DNA of 64,000 nt, taken from positions 1 to 64,000 of the forward strand of contig JAFWQA010000002.1 in the NCBI GenBank assembly GCA_017509255.1, in the 5' to 3' direction. The position numbers and the translations under genes are program-made. The notes under the pieces were generated by a model. That model saw only the letters and a list, made by a program, of their open reading frames with translations, did no database searches and had not been told where the DNA came from. The first letter of the stretch is position 1; each line of letters begins with the position of its first letter. This document shows positions 46,223 to 55,384 of the stretch, piece after piece. The DNA is from Clostridia bacterium (lineage in GTDB: Bacteria; Bacillota; Clostridia; Christensenellales; Aristaeellaceae).

Positions 46223-47668
46223 ATGAAGCAGGCAGCCAGACAGATCGCGGTTTGCGCCATCGGCCTGATCCTTCTCTGTCTTCTCTGCCGTCTGACGCTG
46301 TTCAGCGGCTACACGGCGTATATCGACAGGGAATCCATGTACGGATACAGGCTGGAGGAACTGAGCCTTGCCGTGGAGGATGGCAGCGCGGCCCTGCTGG
46401 GGCCTGCCGAGGTGACGGGCGAAAGGCTGCGGTTCAGCGTCATTCCGGAGCGGGAGGGCGAGATCTGGGTCGCCGTCAGAGGCCCGGACGGGAGGACAGT
46501 AACATACCGCCTTTTCCGTGTCGGCCGGTTCCTGACCGTATATGATATGAATACCGGCAGCTTCACCGGCGATACGGCGGTGCTGATCGCCGTCACGGTT
46601 TTCTGGCTGCTGGTCACGCTGATCATGATCCGGCAGTTTCTGCTGGCAAAGGGTCCGGCTTTTTACAGCTACAGGACGGTTTATTTTTCCGGCTTTTCGA
46701 TTTTCTCTTTTTTCACCTTTGCGATGATGCTGACCGTGACGCTGAGGCGACTCATTTCCCCCGAACAGTTCCAGATGCTTTCCGCTTACAGCGCCATCCG
46801 CAGCGCCAGCAGCCGGTTCATGAAGCTGACGGCGCTGCCGGTGCTGGCATTTGCCGGCGCCATGGCGGCCAGCAATCTGATGCTTCTGCGCCACGCGACG
46901 CCCCGGGTCCGGAATGTACTGGGGCTGCTGATCGCCCTGCTGATCCTTGGCGGGGAGGCGGCGGGCTTCTGGCTGTACAGCAGGGATATCGCCGGATCCG
47001 AAATGGAGATCCGGCTCTGGAACACACTGGAGAATGTGTACGCGACTGCCTTTGTCTATTTTGAATGCATCCTTACGGGCGCCGTGATCTGCGGGATCCT
47101 CGCAGCCCGGCATGAACCGACGCCGGACCGGGATTTTATCGTCATCCTGGGCTGCTGGTTCCGGAAGGACGGAAGCCTGCCGCCGCTGCTGCGCGGACGG
47201 GTGGACCGGGCGATCGCTTTCTGGCGGATGCAGAAGGAGCTGACCGGAAAGGAAGCGATCCTGATCCCCTCCGGAGGGCAGGGGCCGGACGAGCCCATGC
47301 CGGAAGCGGAAGCCATGAAAAGATACCTGCTGGAGCAGGGCATCCCGGAGGAAAGGATCCGGACAGAGGATCAGTCCCGCAACACCCTCCAGAACATGGC
47401 GTATTCCCGCAAAATCGCGGAGGAGATCGATCCGCGGGGGAAGGCGGCCTTCGCCACCACGAATTACCACGTGTTCCGCAGCGGCGTATGGGCCGGAGAG
47501 GCCGGCCTGAAGGCGGAGGGAATGGGCGGAAAGACCAAATGGTGGTACTGGCCCAACGCCTTTATGAGGGAGTGCCTGGGTCTGCTGCAGAAGCGATGGA
47601 TGCAGGAACTGATCGGCCTGATCCTGCTGGCGGCCTTCTTCGGCGCCCTTTCCATGGCGCTGCTGTGA
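46223..47668 (+). CDS. Multi-spanning membrane protein with YdcF/SanA-like DUF218 domain
   Basis: The 481-aa protein has a signal anchor, a beta-rich segment (about 35-110) and four to five membrane helices (about 115-300). The DUF218 domain follows: DFIVILGCWFRKDGSLPPLLRGRVDRAI, ILIPSGGQGPDEPMPEAEAMKRYLLEQGIPEERI, EDQSRNTLQNMAYS, and TTNYHVFRSG. The family includes ElyC and SanA, linked to envelope integrity. A C-terminal helix ends the protein. ATG at 46223 follows GGAGGGGG; promoter TTGTCA-N17-TATAAT at 46161-46189. Confidence 0.82.
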   Translation: MKQAARQIAVCAIGLILLCLLCRLTLFSGYTAYIDRESMYGYRLEELSLAVEDGSAALLGPAEVTGERLRFSVIPEREGEIWVAVRGPDGRTVTYRLFRVGRFLTVYDMNTGSFTGDTAVLIAVTVFWLLVTLIMIRQFLLAKGPAFYSYRTVYFSGFSIFSFFTFAMMLTVTLRRLISPEQFQMLSAYSAIRSASSRFMKLTALPVLAFAGAMAASNLMLLRHATPRVRNVLGLLIALLILGGEAAGFWLYSRDIAGSEMEIRLWNTLENVYATAFVYFECILTGAVICGILAARHEPTPDRDFIVILGCWFRKDGSLPPLLRGRVDRAIAFWRMQKELTGKEAILIPSGGQGPDEPMPEAEAMKRYLLEQGIPEERIRTEDQSRNTLQNMAYSRKIAEEIDPRGKAAFATTNYHVFRSGVWAGEAGLKAEGMGGKTKWWYWPNAFMRECLGLLQKRWMQELIGLILLAAFFGALSMALL

Positions 47669-47680
47669 AAAAAGAATACA

Positions 47681-47716
47681 AAAAAACGCTCTGCCCGGAG
47701 GCAGAGCGATGTTTTT
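47681..47716. terminator. Bidirectional terminator
   Basis: CGCTCTGC / GCAGAGCG, 6-base loop, flanked by A7 and T6. Confidence 0.85.
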
Positions 47717-47725
47717 TCCTTCGGC

Positions 47726-48568
47726 TTAGTCCGCCGCGGGAGCGAAGAAGCTGATGGGGGTGGCGCCGGTCATGGCATCGGCAGCCAGCAGGGTCACGGG
47801 AGCCTCCTCGATGTGGAGGGTCTTGAACTCTGCAGCGTAGCCGCTCTCGGTCACGAAGGAAACAGTCATGCTGTAGCCCTCGGTCTTGTTGCCGGGCACG
47901 GTGCGGGTCACCTTCAGGCTGGCATCGGCGGCAAGGCCCGCGCCGGCCAGGTTGAGGCCCTTTTCGCCGGTGGTGTTGTCGACCAGGTACAGCTCGGTCA
48001 CGGTCTCACCGGTCTTGTTGTAGATCGTATATTTGCCGGTCTGGGCATCGGCGGCGTAAACGGCGGCCAGCACGCCCTTGACGTAGTTCACGGAGTCCAC
48101 CAGCGTGGCGCCGGAAACGGCATCAACGAATACGGCGGGTTCATAGCCGGTCACGGCTTCCAGCTGAGCGGCGGTCTTGCCGATCACAAAGGCTTCCAGA
48201 GCGGCAAAGTTGTCCGCGATGGCGACGGTGGAGCCGGCGCGGGTCATGTTGGCGCTGTAGTAGTCGCTGTTGACCTTCTTGGAGGCCAGGACGTTGCCTT
48301 CTTCAGCTCCGACGATGGAAGCGCCGAAATCGGCATCGCTGTTCGGCACGCCGACAACGCCTTCACCCTTCATGACCTGGAACTCGTCGATCTTGGCGGC
48401 GACGATCTTGTCACCCTGCATGGCAACGGTGATCACGGCGAAGCCGCGGGTGCCGTGGGCGGCGTATTCCACCTGACCCATGCGGATGGGCTCGGCGTCA
48501 TCGGCCAGAGCGACGGCAGAGAGCAAAAGAAGAGCGGAAAGTACAATTGAGATGATCTTTTTTACCAT
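47726..48568 (-). CDS. Secreted FMN-binding-type protein
   Basis: A signal peptide (IVLSALLLLSAVALA) precedes a 260-aa exported domain. VDAVSGATLVDSVNYVKGVLAAV contains S-G-A-T, the motif at which the FMN_bind domain is covalently flavinylated on Thr by ApbE. A second T-G-A-T lies at the very C-terminus (DAMTGATPISFF). The regions GQVEYAAHGTRGFAVITVAMQGDKIVAAKIDEF fit the N-terminal half of the domain. GGAGG before the ATG; promoter TTACTT-N17-TATAAT near 48645-48673. No ApbE, Rnf or other partner is nearby. Confidence 0.65.
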   Translation of the reverse strand: MVKKIISIVLSALLLLSAVALADDAEPIRMGQVEYAAHGTRGFAVITVAMQGDKIVAAKIDEFQVMKGEGVVGVPNSDADFGASIVGAEEGNVLASKKVNSDYYSANMTRAGSTVAIADNFAALEAFVIGKTAAQLEAVTGYEPAVFVDAVSGATLVDSVNYVKGVLAAVYAADAQTGKYTIYNKTGETVTELYLVDNTTGEKGLNLAGAGLAADASLKVTRTVPGNKTEGYSMTVSFVTESGYAAEFKTLHIEEAPVTLLAADAMTGATPISFFAPAAD

Positions 48569-48773
48569 AGCAAAATACCTCCTGTAAAAACAATGGGTGC
48601 TGGCTGATCACGGTCTGTTTTTATCCCGTTCTGCCTTACGATTTATTATATACGAGCATCCTCATATAAGTAAATAGATTTTCAAAAGAATCCTGTATCC
48701 AAAGAAGCGGTTTGGCAATTCCGGCTGTTTGGTGTAATATACCTGACAGAGAATGGACCGGAGGGGAAACGGT

Positions 48774-49409
48774 ATGAAGCAGGGGATCCTTTTTGATCTG
48801 GACGGAACGCTGTGGGATTCCGGGGAGGGTGTGGCCGAATCCTGGAATGAGGCGCTGGCACAGCTGGGAGAAAAGGAACGCGTGACGACGGAGGACATCC
48901 ACGGGGTGATGGGCAAAACGATGGCGGACATCGCGAGGCTGCTGTTTCCCCGGGATGAGTTTGCGGAATCCATGCGCATCATGGACTACTGCGCGAACTG
49001 TGAGAACGAGTATCTGCGCGTGCACGGAGGAACCCTCTACGAGGGTCTGAAGGACGTGCTTTCGGCCCTGAAAAAAGCAGGCTTTTTCCTGGCCATCGTC
49101 AGCAACTGCCAGAAGGGTTACATCGAAGCCTTTCTGGAGTACCACCGCCTGGCGGAATACTTTGATGACACGGAAAACTACGGTCGCACCGGGCAGGGAA
49201 AGGCGTACAACATCCGCCTGCTGAAGGACCGCAATCATCTGGACCGGGCATGGTATGTGGGCGACACGATGGGCGATTACGAGGCGACCGTGGAGGCGGG
49301 CTTGCCCTTCATCCATGCCGCCTACGGTTTCGGCACCGTGCCGGAGGGCACGCCGGCGGTCCGGGACCTGCGGGAGCTGCCCCGGCTGATGGAATCGCTC
49401 CGCGGCTGA
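48774..49409 (+). CDS. HAD-family hydrolase, phosphoglycolate phosphatase-like
   Basis: Motif I FDLDGTLWDS, motif II IVSNCQKGY, motif III lysine in GRTGQGKAYN and motif IV YVGDTMGDYEAT are all intact in 211 aa, with an alpha-helical cap between I and II as in Gph-like enzymes. Substrate cannot be told. ATG at 48774 follows GGAGGGG; promoter TTGGCA-N17-TAATAT at 48712-48740. Confidence 0.85.
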   Translation: MKQGILFDLDGTLWDSGEGVAESWNEALAQLGEKERVTTEDIHGVMGKTMADIARLLFPRDEFAESMRIMDYCANCENEYLRVHGGTLYEGLKDVLSALKKAGFFLAIVSNCQKGYIEAFLEYHRLAEYFDDTENYGRTGQGKAYNIRLLKDRNHLDRAWYVGDTMGDYEATVEAGLPFIHAAYGFGTVPEGTPAVRDLRELPRLMESLRG

Positions 49410-49498
49410 TTTTCCCCGTTTCTGAAAAAATTGCACAAAACGGCACTGACTAAATTCATCATACCCCGATCCTTTTTCTCCGGAGGGGGACTTATCAG

Positions 49499-49516
49499 GT
49501 GTAAATGCATTTACAC
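49499..49516. promoter_or_regulatory. Perfect 18-bp palindrome in an intergenic gap
   Basis: GTGTAAATGCATTTACAC is fully self-complementary. It lies between the convergent HAD and psuG genes, 90 bases after one and upstream of neither, so an operator role is not obvious. Confidence 0.4.
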
Positions 49517-49571
49517 GAGAAAATCCGGAATGCAGCCCGAAGGGCCTGTATCTCATGACGGACGAATGATC

Positions 49572-49606
49572 AAAAAACCGCCGGCAGAAATGCCGGCGGA
49601 TCTTTT
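49572..49606. terminator. Bidirectional terminator, mainly for psuKG
   Basis: CCGCCGGCA / TGCCGGCGG with a GAAA loop; T6 on the minus side, ATCTTTT on the plus side. Confidence 0.85.
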
Positions 49607-49618
49607 ACATAAGGAGGA

Positions 49619-50554
49619 TCAGTCCTTCGCCTGTGCGGCGCAGAGAGCTTTGGCGACCTCAGCGCCCACGGCAACGTTGTTGTAGACCAGCTGGATGTTG
49701 GCCTCAAGGCTCTTGCCGCCGGTCAGTTTCTGGATCCTGTCCAGCAGGAAGGGCGTGATGGCCTTGCCGCGGATGCCCTTTTCGGCGCATTCCTTCAGGG
49801 CCGCGTCGATGTTGGCGTTGATGTAGTCCAGATCCATGGCGTACTGCGCCGGGATCGGGTTTGCCAGCAGCATGCCGCCCTTCAGGCCGCAGGCCAGCTT
49901 GGCGAGGAAGGCTGCCGCCACATCCTCAGGGCCCTCCATGCGGTAGTCGACACGGAAGCCGGAGTGGGTGGTGTAGAAAGCGGGCATTTCCTCGGTCCGG
50001 TAGCCCAGCACGGGCACGCCCTTGGTTTCCAGGTATTCCAGGGTGAGCCCGATATCCAGGATGGACTTGCAGCCGGCGCATACGACCAGCACGGGCGTCT
50101 GGGCCAGCTCCTCCAGGTCGGCGGAGATGTCCATGGTGGTTTCGGCACCGCGGTGCACGCCGCCGATGCCGCCGGTAGCGAAGATCTTCACGCCGGCCGC
50201 GGCAGCGGCGATCATGGTGGTGGTCACGGTGGTGGCGCCGTCCATGCCGCGGGCGAGCAGCACGGGCAGGTCACGGCGGCTGGCTTTGGGCACGTCCAGA
50301 CCGCGTTTGCCGAGATATTCGATCTGCTCCTTCGTGCAGCCGACGGTCATCCTGCCCTGAATGACCGCGATGGTGGCAGGCACGGCGCCGTGCTCCCGGA
50401 TGATCTCCTCCACGCGCAGAGCGGTCTCCACATTCCTGGGATAGGGCATGCCGTGGGAGATGATCGTGCTCTCCAGCGCGACCACGGGACGGTTTTCCTT
50501 CAGGGCGCTTTGCACCTCGGGGGATACGGACAGATAACGGTTCAGATCGTTCAT
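49619..50554 (-). CDS. psuG: Pseudouridine-5'-phosphate glycosidase
   Basis: PsuG splits pseudouridine 5'-phosphate into uracil and ribose 5-phosphate. VVALESTIISHGMPYP opens the family; GGVHRGAETTMDISADL and the Lys in CAGCKSILDIGLTLEYLET are conserved. Length 311 aa is standard. It follows psuK by 34 bases; together they form the complete catabolic pair. Confidence 0.95.
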   Translation of the reverse strand: MNDLNRYLSVSPEVQSALKENRPVVALESTIISHGMPYPRNVETALRVEEIIREHGAVPATIAVIQGRMTVGCTKEQIEYLGKRGLDVPKASRRDLPVLLARGMDGATTVTTTMIAAAAAGVKIFATGGIGGVHRGAETTMDISADLEELAQTPVLVVCAGCKSILDIGLTLEYLETKGVPVLGYRTEEMPAFYTTHSGFRVDYRMEGPEDVAAAFLAKLACGLKGGMLLANPIPAQYAMDLDYINANIDAALKECAEKGIRGKAITPFLLDRIQKLTGGKSLEANIQLVYNNVAVGAEVAKALCAAQAKD

Positions 50555-50588
50555 GGATATTGCCTCTCTTTCTTTTACAAACCGATAA

Positions 50589-51566
50589 TCAGGAATCAGA
50601 GGGTTCGCGTTTCGCGTTTTGCATACGGGCGCGGAGCTTTTCCGCGCTCATGGCGGGATGCACGGTGGCGGCGCTCTCGGCGGTCAGGGACGCGGCGGAA
50701 AGACCGGCCAGCGCGGTCTCCCTCAGGCTCAGGCCTTGCAGGAAGCCCCATACCAGCGCCGCCATGAAGGCGTCGCCGCAGCCGGTGGTGCTGACCGGGG
50801 TGCCGGGGACACAGGGCAGGAGCGCCTCCTCCTCCGCGGATACCGCGCACACGCCCTCTGCGCCCAGGGAGATGAACGCCCGCCCGGCGCCCTGCCGGAT
50901 CAGGCAGCGCCCGGCCGCGAGCGCGTCCTCCTTCGTATGCACGGGGATGCCGGTGAGCAGCTCCGCCTCCAGCCGGTTCGGCTTCAGTGTGTGCACCCGG
51001 CGCAGAATGCCGCGGAGCTTACCCGCCTTGGCGGTAGAAACGGGATCGCAGAAGAGCGGGGAGGTACAGTTCTCCGCCAGATACTTCAGCGTTTCCGCCG
51101 GGATGTTCGTGTCCGCGACCACGGCCGCGGCGCCCCGGAGCAGGTCCAGGTTCCCTTCCAGATACGCGGGGGTGACAAGCTCCGTCACAGCCATGTCGGA
51201 CACGGCCAGCGCCATGTCCCCGCGGGGATCCGCGATGTACAGGTACACGGAGGTGGGCTTTTCCGGCGTGATCAGGGCGCGGGAAAGATCCATGCCCGCG
51301 GCTTTGCAGGTGTCGGAAACCAGCCGCCCGTTGACATCGTTTCCCCAGGCGGAAAGCAGCTTCACGTCCGCGCCGAGCAGGCACAGGTTGTGGGCGATGT
51401 TCCGCCCGACCCCGCCGACGCTCGCGGAAACAAAACCGGGATTCGAGTCCCCGGGGACCAGCTCCGCGGCGGAACGCCCGCCGATGTCAACATTGACACC
51501 GCCGATCACTGCGATATAGGGAGCTTTTCCGGAGAAGGGAATCTGCCCGGGATTCACTGCCGTCAC
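50589..51566 (-). CDS. psuK: Pseudouridine kinase (PfkB family)
   Basis: IAVIGGVNVDIGG and the C-terminal STTGCGDAFMAALVWG (catalytic Asp in G-x-G-D) identify a ribokinase-type enzyme; VGRNIAHNLCLLGADV and LKPNRLEAELLTG are typical of PsuK. It phosphorylates pseudouridine for PsuG, and the gene order supports that. GTG at 51566 with AGAGGTGCG upstream gives 325 aa; an ORF reading from 51659 would cross the promoter TTGACT-N17-TATGCT (51597-51625). Confidence 0.9.
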   Translation of the reverse strand: MTAVNPGQIPFSGKAPYIAVIGGVNVDIGGRSAAELVPGDSNPGFVSASVGGVGRNIAHNLCLLGADVKLLSAWGNDVNGRLVSDTCKAAGMDLSRALITPEKPTSVYLYIADPRGDMALAVSDMAVTELVTPAYLEGNLDLLRGAAAVVADTNIPAETLKYLAENCTSPLFCDPVSTAKAGKLRGILRRVHTLKPNRLEAELLTGIPVHTKEDALAAGRCLIRQGAGRAFISLGAEGVCAVSAEEEALLPCVPGTPVSTTGCGDAFMAALVWGFLQGLSLRETALAGLSAASLTAESAATVHPAMSAEKLRARMQNAKREPSDS

Positions 51567-51596
51567 GGTTCCTACGCACCTCTTTCTTACCCCGAA

Positions 51597-51625
51597 AGCA
51601 TAAGCGTTTTTCAGGCACAAGTCAA
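51597..51625 (-). promoter_or_regulatory. Promoter of psuK-psuG
   Basis: Minus strand TTGACT, 17-bp spacer, TATGCT. A perfect hairpin abuts the -35. Confidence 0.65.
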
Positions 51626-51648
51626 GTGCCGGACAGAGCTGTCCGGCA
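51625..51648 (-). terminator. Hairpin after the MATE gene, abutting the psuK promoter
   Basis: GTGCCGGACAG / CTGTCCGGCAC, an 11-bp stem. Only a weak U-rich tract follows, which is part of the psuK -35. Confidence 0.5.
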
Positions 51649-51678
51649 CGGCAGATCAAGGCTGGAGGGGTGAAAACC

Positions 51679-53049
51679 TTACGCGTTTTCCGGGGCGGAA
51701 AGCCGCTCCCGCGTCAGGTCCCTGACCCATTTGTATTTCCGGAAATGCGCCATCACCCACGGGATCTTGCCGACCTCGTCCAGGCAGGTACAGGCGTACA
51801 CCAGCCACACGGGCCAGTGGAAAACGAAGGTGCCCAGCACGGCCAGCGGCAGGGCGATGCCCCACATGGTCACGGCCAGACTGTACATGTCAAACAGCGT
51901 ATCGCCGCCGGCACCGAAGATGCCGTTGATGGTGATGGTGTTGACCACACGGCCAACGGTGTAGACGGACATGACGATCATCATGCTGTGCAGGTAGGCC
52001 GCGGCGGTGTCGTTCAGCCGCACCACGGACATCACCAGCGGCGTGATGGCGAACATCAGCAGGGAGGTGCCGATGCCCACGAAGAAGGACATTCTGACCA
52101 GCCTTGTTCCGTACAGCTTTCCCTTTTCCAGGTCGCCGGCGCCCAGCGCGTTGCCCACGAGAATGCCGCCGCCGTTGGCCAGGCCGTTGCACAGGCAGCA
52201 GACCAGCTCGATCACGGAGGAGGCGACGGAATTGGCTGCCGGAGCATCCTGATCGATATGCCCCATGAAGGAGCTGTAGGCGGTGAAGCCGACGCCCCAG
52301 AGCAGGCTGGCGCCAAGCAGGGGAAGCATGCACCGCGTAAAGTCACGGGAAAGGACCTGATCCCGCAGGAAAAGGTTCCGGTAATCCGGGCGGATGTAGT
52401 TTTTGCGGAAGGAACAGGCCAAGGCCCACGCCGCCTCGACGATCCGGGCGATCAGGGTGGCCAGCGCCGCGCCCTGCACGCCCATGGCGGGAGAACCGAG
52501 CAGGCCGAAAATGAACACGGCATTCAGCGCAATGTTGATCACCACGGCGGTGGAACTGATCACGGCCGTATCCCCGGCGTGGTCGCTGATCTTGAGCAGG
52601 GCCAGATAACACTGGCTGAACCCGGTGATGAGATAGCTCCATGCCGCGATGCGCAGGTATTCCGCGCCGATGCGGTTCAGCTCCGCGTCATTGGTGAAGG
52701 CGCGCATCATGATATTCGGGATGAATTCGCACGCGGCGAAGAAGAGGACCGAGGTCACGCCGCAGATGCGCAGGGCAATGGAAAACAGGCGGTCTATGGC
52801 GCCGCGGTCCTTTTTGCCCCAGTACTGCGCGCCGAGGATGACCAGCGCCGCCACCACGGAGGACACGACCATGTTCTGCAGAAACTGAAACTTGGTGGCC
52901 AGGGAAACGGCGGCCATGGCATTCTGCTCCACGCCACCGAGCATCAGCGTGTCCGCCACGCTGACCGCGGAAAGCATCAGGCTCTGCGCCGCGATGGGCA
53001 GCGCCAGCCTGGAAAGATTTTTCATGAATACCCGGTCCGAAAGCATCAT
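51679..53049 (-). CDS. MATE-family efflux transporter
   Basis: A 456-aa protein with 12 membrane helices in two halves. MatE features are VADTLMLGGVEQNAMAAVSLATKFQF and a second-half counterpart NSVASSVIELVCCLCNGLANGGGILVGNALGAG. MATE pumps export cationic drugs or metabolites using Na+ or H+. ATG at 53049 follows GGAGAAG; TTGTCA-N17-TACACT lies at 53103-53131, divergent from the next gene's promoter. Confidence 0.9.
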   Translation of the reverse strand: MMLSDRVFMKNLSRLALPIAAQSLMLSAVSVADTLMLGGVEQNAMAAVSLATKFQFLQNMVVSSVVAALVILGAQYWGKKDRGAIDRLFSIALRICGVTSVLFFAACEFIPNIMMRAFTNDAELNRIGAEYLRIAAWSYLITGFSQCYLALLKISDHAGDTAVISSTAVVINIALNAVFIFGLLGSPAMGVQGAALATLIARIVEAAWALACSFRKNYIRPDYRNLFLRDQVLSRDFTRCMLPLLGASLLWGVGFTAYSSFMGHIDQDAPAANSVASSVIELVCCLCNGLANGGGILVGNALGAGDLEKGKLYGTRLVRMSFFVGIGTSLLMFAITPLVMSVVRLNDTAAAYLHSMMIVMSVYTVGRVVNTITINGIFGAGGDTLFDMYSLAVTMWGIALPLAVLGTFVFHWPVWLVYACTCLDEVGKIPWVMAHFRKYKWVRDLTRERLSAPENA

Positions 53050-53219
53050 GGGTGTTCTTCTCCGATCCCGTTCTGCGCGGAGAATCCCCGCGCGACGGCG
53101 ACAGTGTAGCACAGAAGGAAGAAAATGACAACGTTTGCAGAACAATTGTCAGGCGCCCGGAAGCGTGGTAAAATAGCCGGGACGGGAGCGAAAAATACAA
53201 ACGCAAAGGAGATACGCAT

Positions 53220-54059
53220 ATGCGTTTTGGCGGACTGATCTTCCAAAAATGGAACACCCCGGAGGAATGGACCCGGGCGGCAAAGGAGATGGGCTACAGC
53301 GCCGTGTATTTCCCCGTGGACCATACCGCGCCGGTCAGCGTGATCGACAGCTATGTGAAGGCAGCGAAGGATGCGGACCTTGTGATCTGTGAGATCGGCA
53401 TCTGGAACAACCTGCTGGATCCGGACAAAGTGAAGCGGGAGCAGGCCTTCAGCCGCGCGGTGCACCAGCTGGAGCTGGCGGAGTATACGGGCGCCAACTG
53501 CTGCGTCAATACTGCCGGCACCTACAACCCGAATATGTGGGACGGGCCGCACCCGGACAACTTTACGAAAAGAGCCTTTGACGATATCGTTTCCTGCACG
53601 CAGCGGCTGATCGACACCGTGAAGCCGCTGCGCACCTTCTACACGCTGGAGCCGATGCCCTGGATGTATCCGGACACGCCGGAGTGCTGCCTGGACCTGA
53701 TCCGCGCGGTGGACCGGAAGGCCTTTGCCGCGCATCTGGACATCGTCAACGTGATCAACAGCCCGGCCCTGTACTACCGCAACAGCGAGGTCATCCGGGA
53801 ATGGTTCCGGGCGCTGGGGCCGTACATCAAATCCATCCACGCCAAGGATACGATCCTGCGGGAGGATGTGCTGACCGTGCATCTGGACGAGTGCCGCCCG
53901 GGCACGGGCTTCCTGGACTACCGGACATATCTGGAGTGCGCCTCGAAGCTGGATGAAAATATCTGCGTGATGCTGGAGCACATGACGGAAGAGGAAGATT
54001 ATATCCTGGCGGCGAAGTACATCAAGGGAGTGGCCGCGGAGCTGGGCATTTCCCTGTGA
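53220..54059 (+). CDS. Sugar phosphate isomerase/epimerase-like TIM-barrel protein
   Basis: AP-endonuclease-2-type TIM barrel of 279 aa. Metal-site residues are visible in FYTLEPMPW (Glu), AHLDIVNV (Asp/His), SIHAKDTIL (His) and MLEHM (Glu). Members isomerise or epimerise sugars such as xylose, tagatose or inosose. No sugar operon surrounds it. AAAGGAG before the ATG; promoter TTGTCA-N17-TAAAAT at 53146-53174. Confidence 0.82.
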   Translation: MRFGGLIFQKWNTPEEWTRAAKEMGYSAVYFPVDHTAPVSVIDSYVKAAKDADLVICEIGIWNNLLDPDKVKREQAFSRAVHQLELAEYTGANCCVNTAGTYNPNMWDGPHPDNFTKRAFDDIVSCTQRLIDTVKPLRTFYTLEPMPWMYPDTPECCLDLIRAVDRKAFAAHLDIVNVINSPALYYRNSEVIREWFRALGPYIKSIHAKDTILREDVLTVHLDECRPGTGFLDYRTYLECASKLDENICVMLEHMTEEEDYILAAKYIKGVAAELGISL

Positions 54060-54155
54060 AGCGGCGGAAGCGCCTTGAAGAACCGGGCATTTTGGTGTAT
54101 CATAAAGACAGAGAGGCAAACCTGATAAAGCTGAAAATGACAGGAGGGATCAGCT

Positions 54156-54344
54156 GTGAGCGAATTCAGGCGGGATCAGAAGGAAGAACAGTACAGCGAC
54201 AAGGACCGCGATCAGGAAACGTTCAGCGTCTTTGAAGAGACCTACCGCGACGGTTCCGCGAAGAATGAATGCTGGAACAGCGGCGATAAACCCATCCGGG
54301 AGGAAAGCGATGAAAAAGATCCCGAAGAACTGCCTGCCGTTTGA
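54156..54344 (+). CDS. Small hydrophilic protein (62 aa)
   Basis: Extremely acidic and Lys/Arg/Glu-rich, without hydrophobic core, so probably disordered (EFRRDQKEEQYSDKDRDQE). GTG start with AGGAGGG eight bases upstream and promoter TTGAAG-N17-TATCAT at 54075-54103. It overlaps the M42 peptidase start by 35 bases in another frame. Family unknown. Confidence 0.55.
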   Translation: MSEFRRDQKEEQYSDKDRDQETFSVFEETYRDGSAKNECWNSGDKPIREESDEKDPEELPAV

Positions 54345-55365
54345 TGAGGAATACTGCCTCGCGCAGTTCCGCAGCCTGCTTTCCGCGGACAGCACCACCG
54401 GACTCTTCCGGGAGGTGCAGGAGCTGGTGCTGCGCGAGATCAAAGCGCTGGGCTTTCCGGTCCATGTGACCCATAAGGGCGGCGTGATCGCCGACATGGG
54501 CGGCGAGGGAAACACGCTGGTGCTGAGCGCGCATCTGGACGACATCGGCCTGATGGTGCGCCGGGTGAATGCGGACGGCACACTGAACGTATGCCCCGTG
54601 GGCGGACTGTATCCGCTCTACTGCATGGAGGAGAACGTACGCGTGCACACGCGGGACGGGCAGGTCTATACCGGCACCGTCTGCCGCACGCCCAACTCGA
54701 TCCACGTGACGGAGGAGGAGATCCGGCAGGAGATGAGCGACTACCGGAAGAACGTCTGCGTCGTGCTGGACCGGCCTGTAAAGACTGCCGCGGATACCCG
54801 CGCGCTGGGCGTCGAGACCGGGGACATGATCGCCCTGGAGCCGCGCATGACCGTGAGCGGCGGATATATCAAATCCCGCTTTGTGGATGACAAGGCCTGC
54901 GCCGCGGTGCTGCTGACCGTGATGAAGGCCATCCGGGACAATAAGGTGAAGCTGCCGAGAAAGGTGCTGGCCTATTTTGCCCAGTATGAGGAGATCGGCC
55001 ACGGAACGACCTGGCTGCCGGAGGGCGTGAAGGATTATCTGGCGCTGGACATCGCGCCGACCGGGCCGGACCAGAACTCCGAGGAGCATAAGGTATCGAT
55101 CTTCGCGAAGGATTCCCGCTTCCCGTATCACTGGGAGCTGACCAATGAGGTCCGGCAGGCGGCGGTCCTGAACAAAATCGATTTTGTGATGGACGTGTTC
55201 ACGCCGCATTACGGCACGGACGGGGATGCCTCCGTGCTGGCAGGTCACGATATCCGGCACGCCGCCATCGGCCCCGGGACCGCCAACAGCCACGGCTATG
55301 AGCGGACCCATATCGACGGGCTGAAAAATACGTATTTGCTGACTCTGGCCTATCTGCTGGCCTGA
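54310..55365 (+). CDS. M42-family metallopeptidase
   Basis: Dinuclear metal ligands: His-Asp in LVLSAHLDDIGLMV, the bridging Asp in KSRFVDDKAC, catalytic Glu pair in FAQYEEIGHG, Asp in ALDIAPTG and the late His in NSHGYERTH. Tetrahedral aminopeptidases and endoglucanase-like paralogues belong here. ATG at 54310 follows GGAGGAAAG; a longer reading from 54232 has no site. The gene overlaps the small 62-aa frame. Confidence 0.88.
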   Translation: MKKIPKNCLPFDEEYCLAQFRSLLSADSTTGLFREVQELVLREIKALGFPVHVTHKGGVIADMGGEGNTLVLSAHLDDIGLMVRRVNADGTLNVCPVGGLYPLYCMEENVRVHTRDGQVYTGTVCRTPNSIHVTEEEIRQEMSDYRKNVCVVLDRPVKTAADTRALGVETGDMIALEPRMTVSGGYIKSRFVDDKACAAVLLTVMKAIRDNKVKLPRKVLAYFAQYEEIGHGTTWLPEGVKDYLALDIAPTGPDQNSEEHKVSIFAKDSRFPYHWELTNEVRQAAVLNKIDFVMDVFTPHYGTDGDASVLAGHDIRHAAIGPGTANSHGYERTHIDGLKNTYLLTLAYLLA

Positions 55366-55384
55366 GACGGGAAGGAGAAATCAC

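Noticed and set aside
49431-49685. 84-codon plus-strand frame between the HAD gene and psuG
   Set aside because: It reads through a terminator and into the antisense of psuG; no ribosome binding site.
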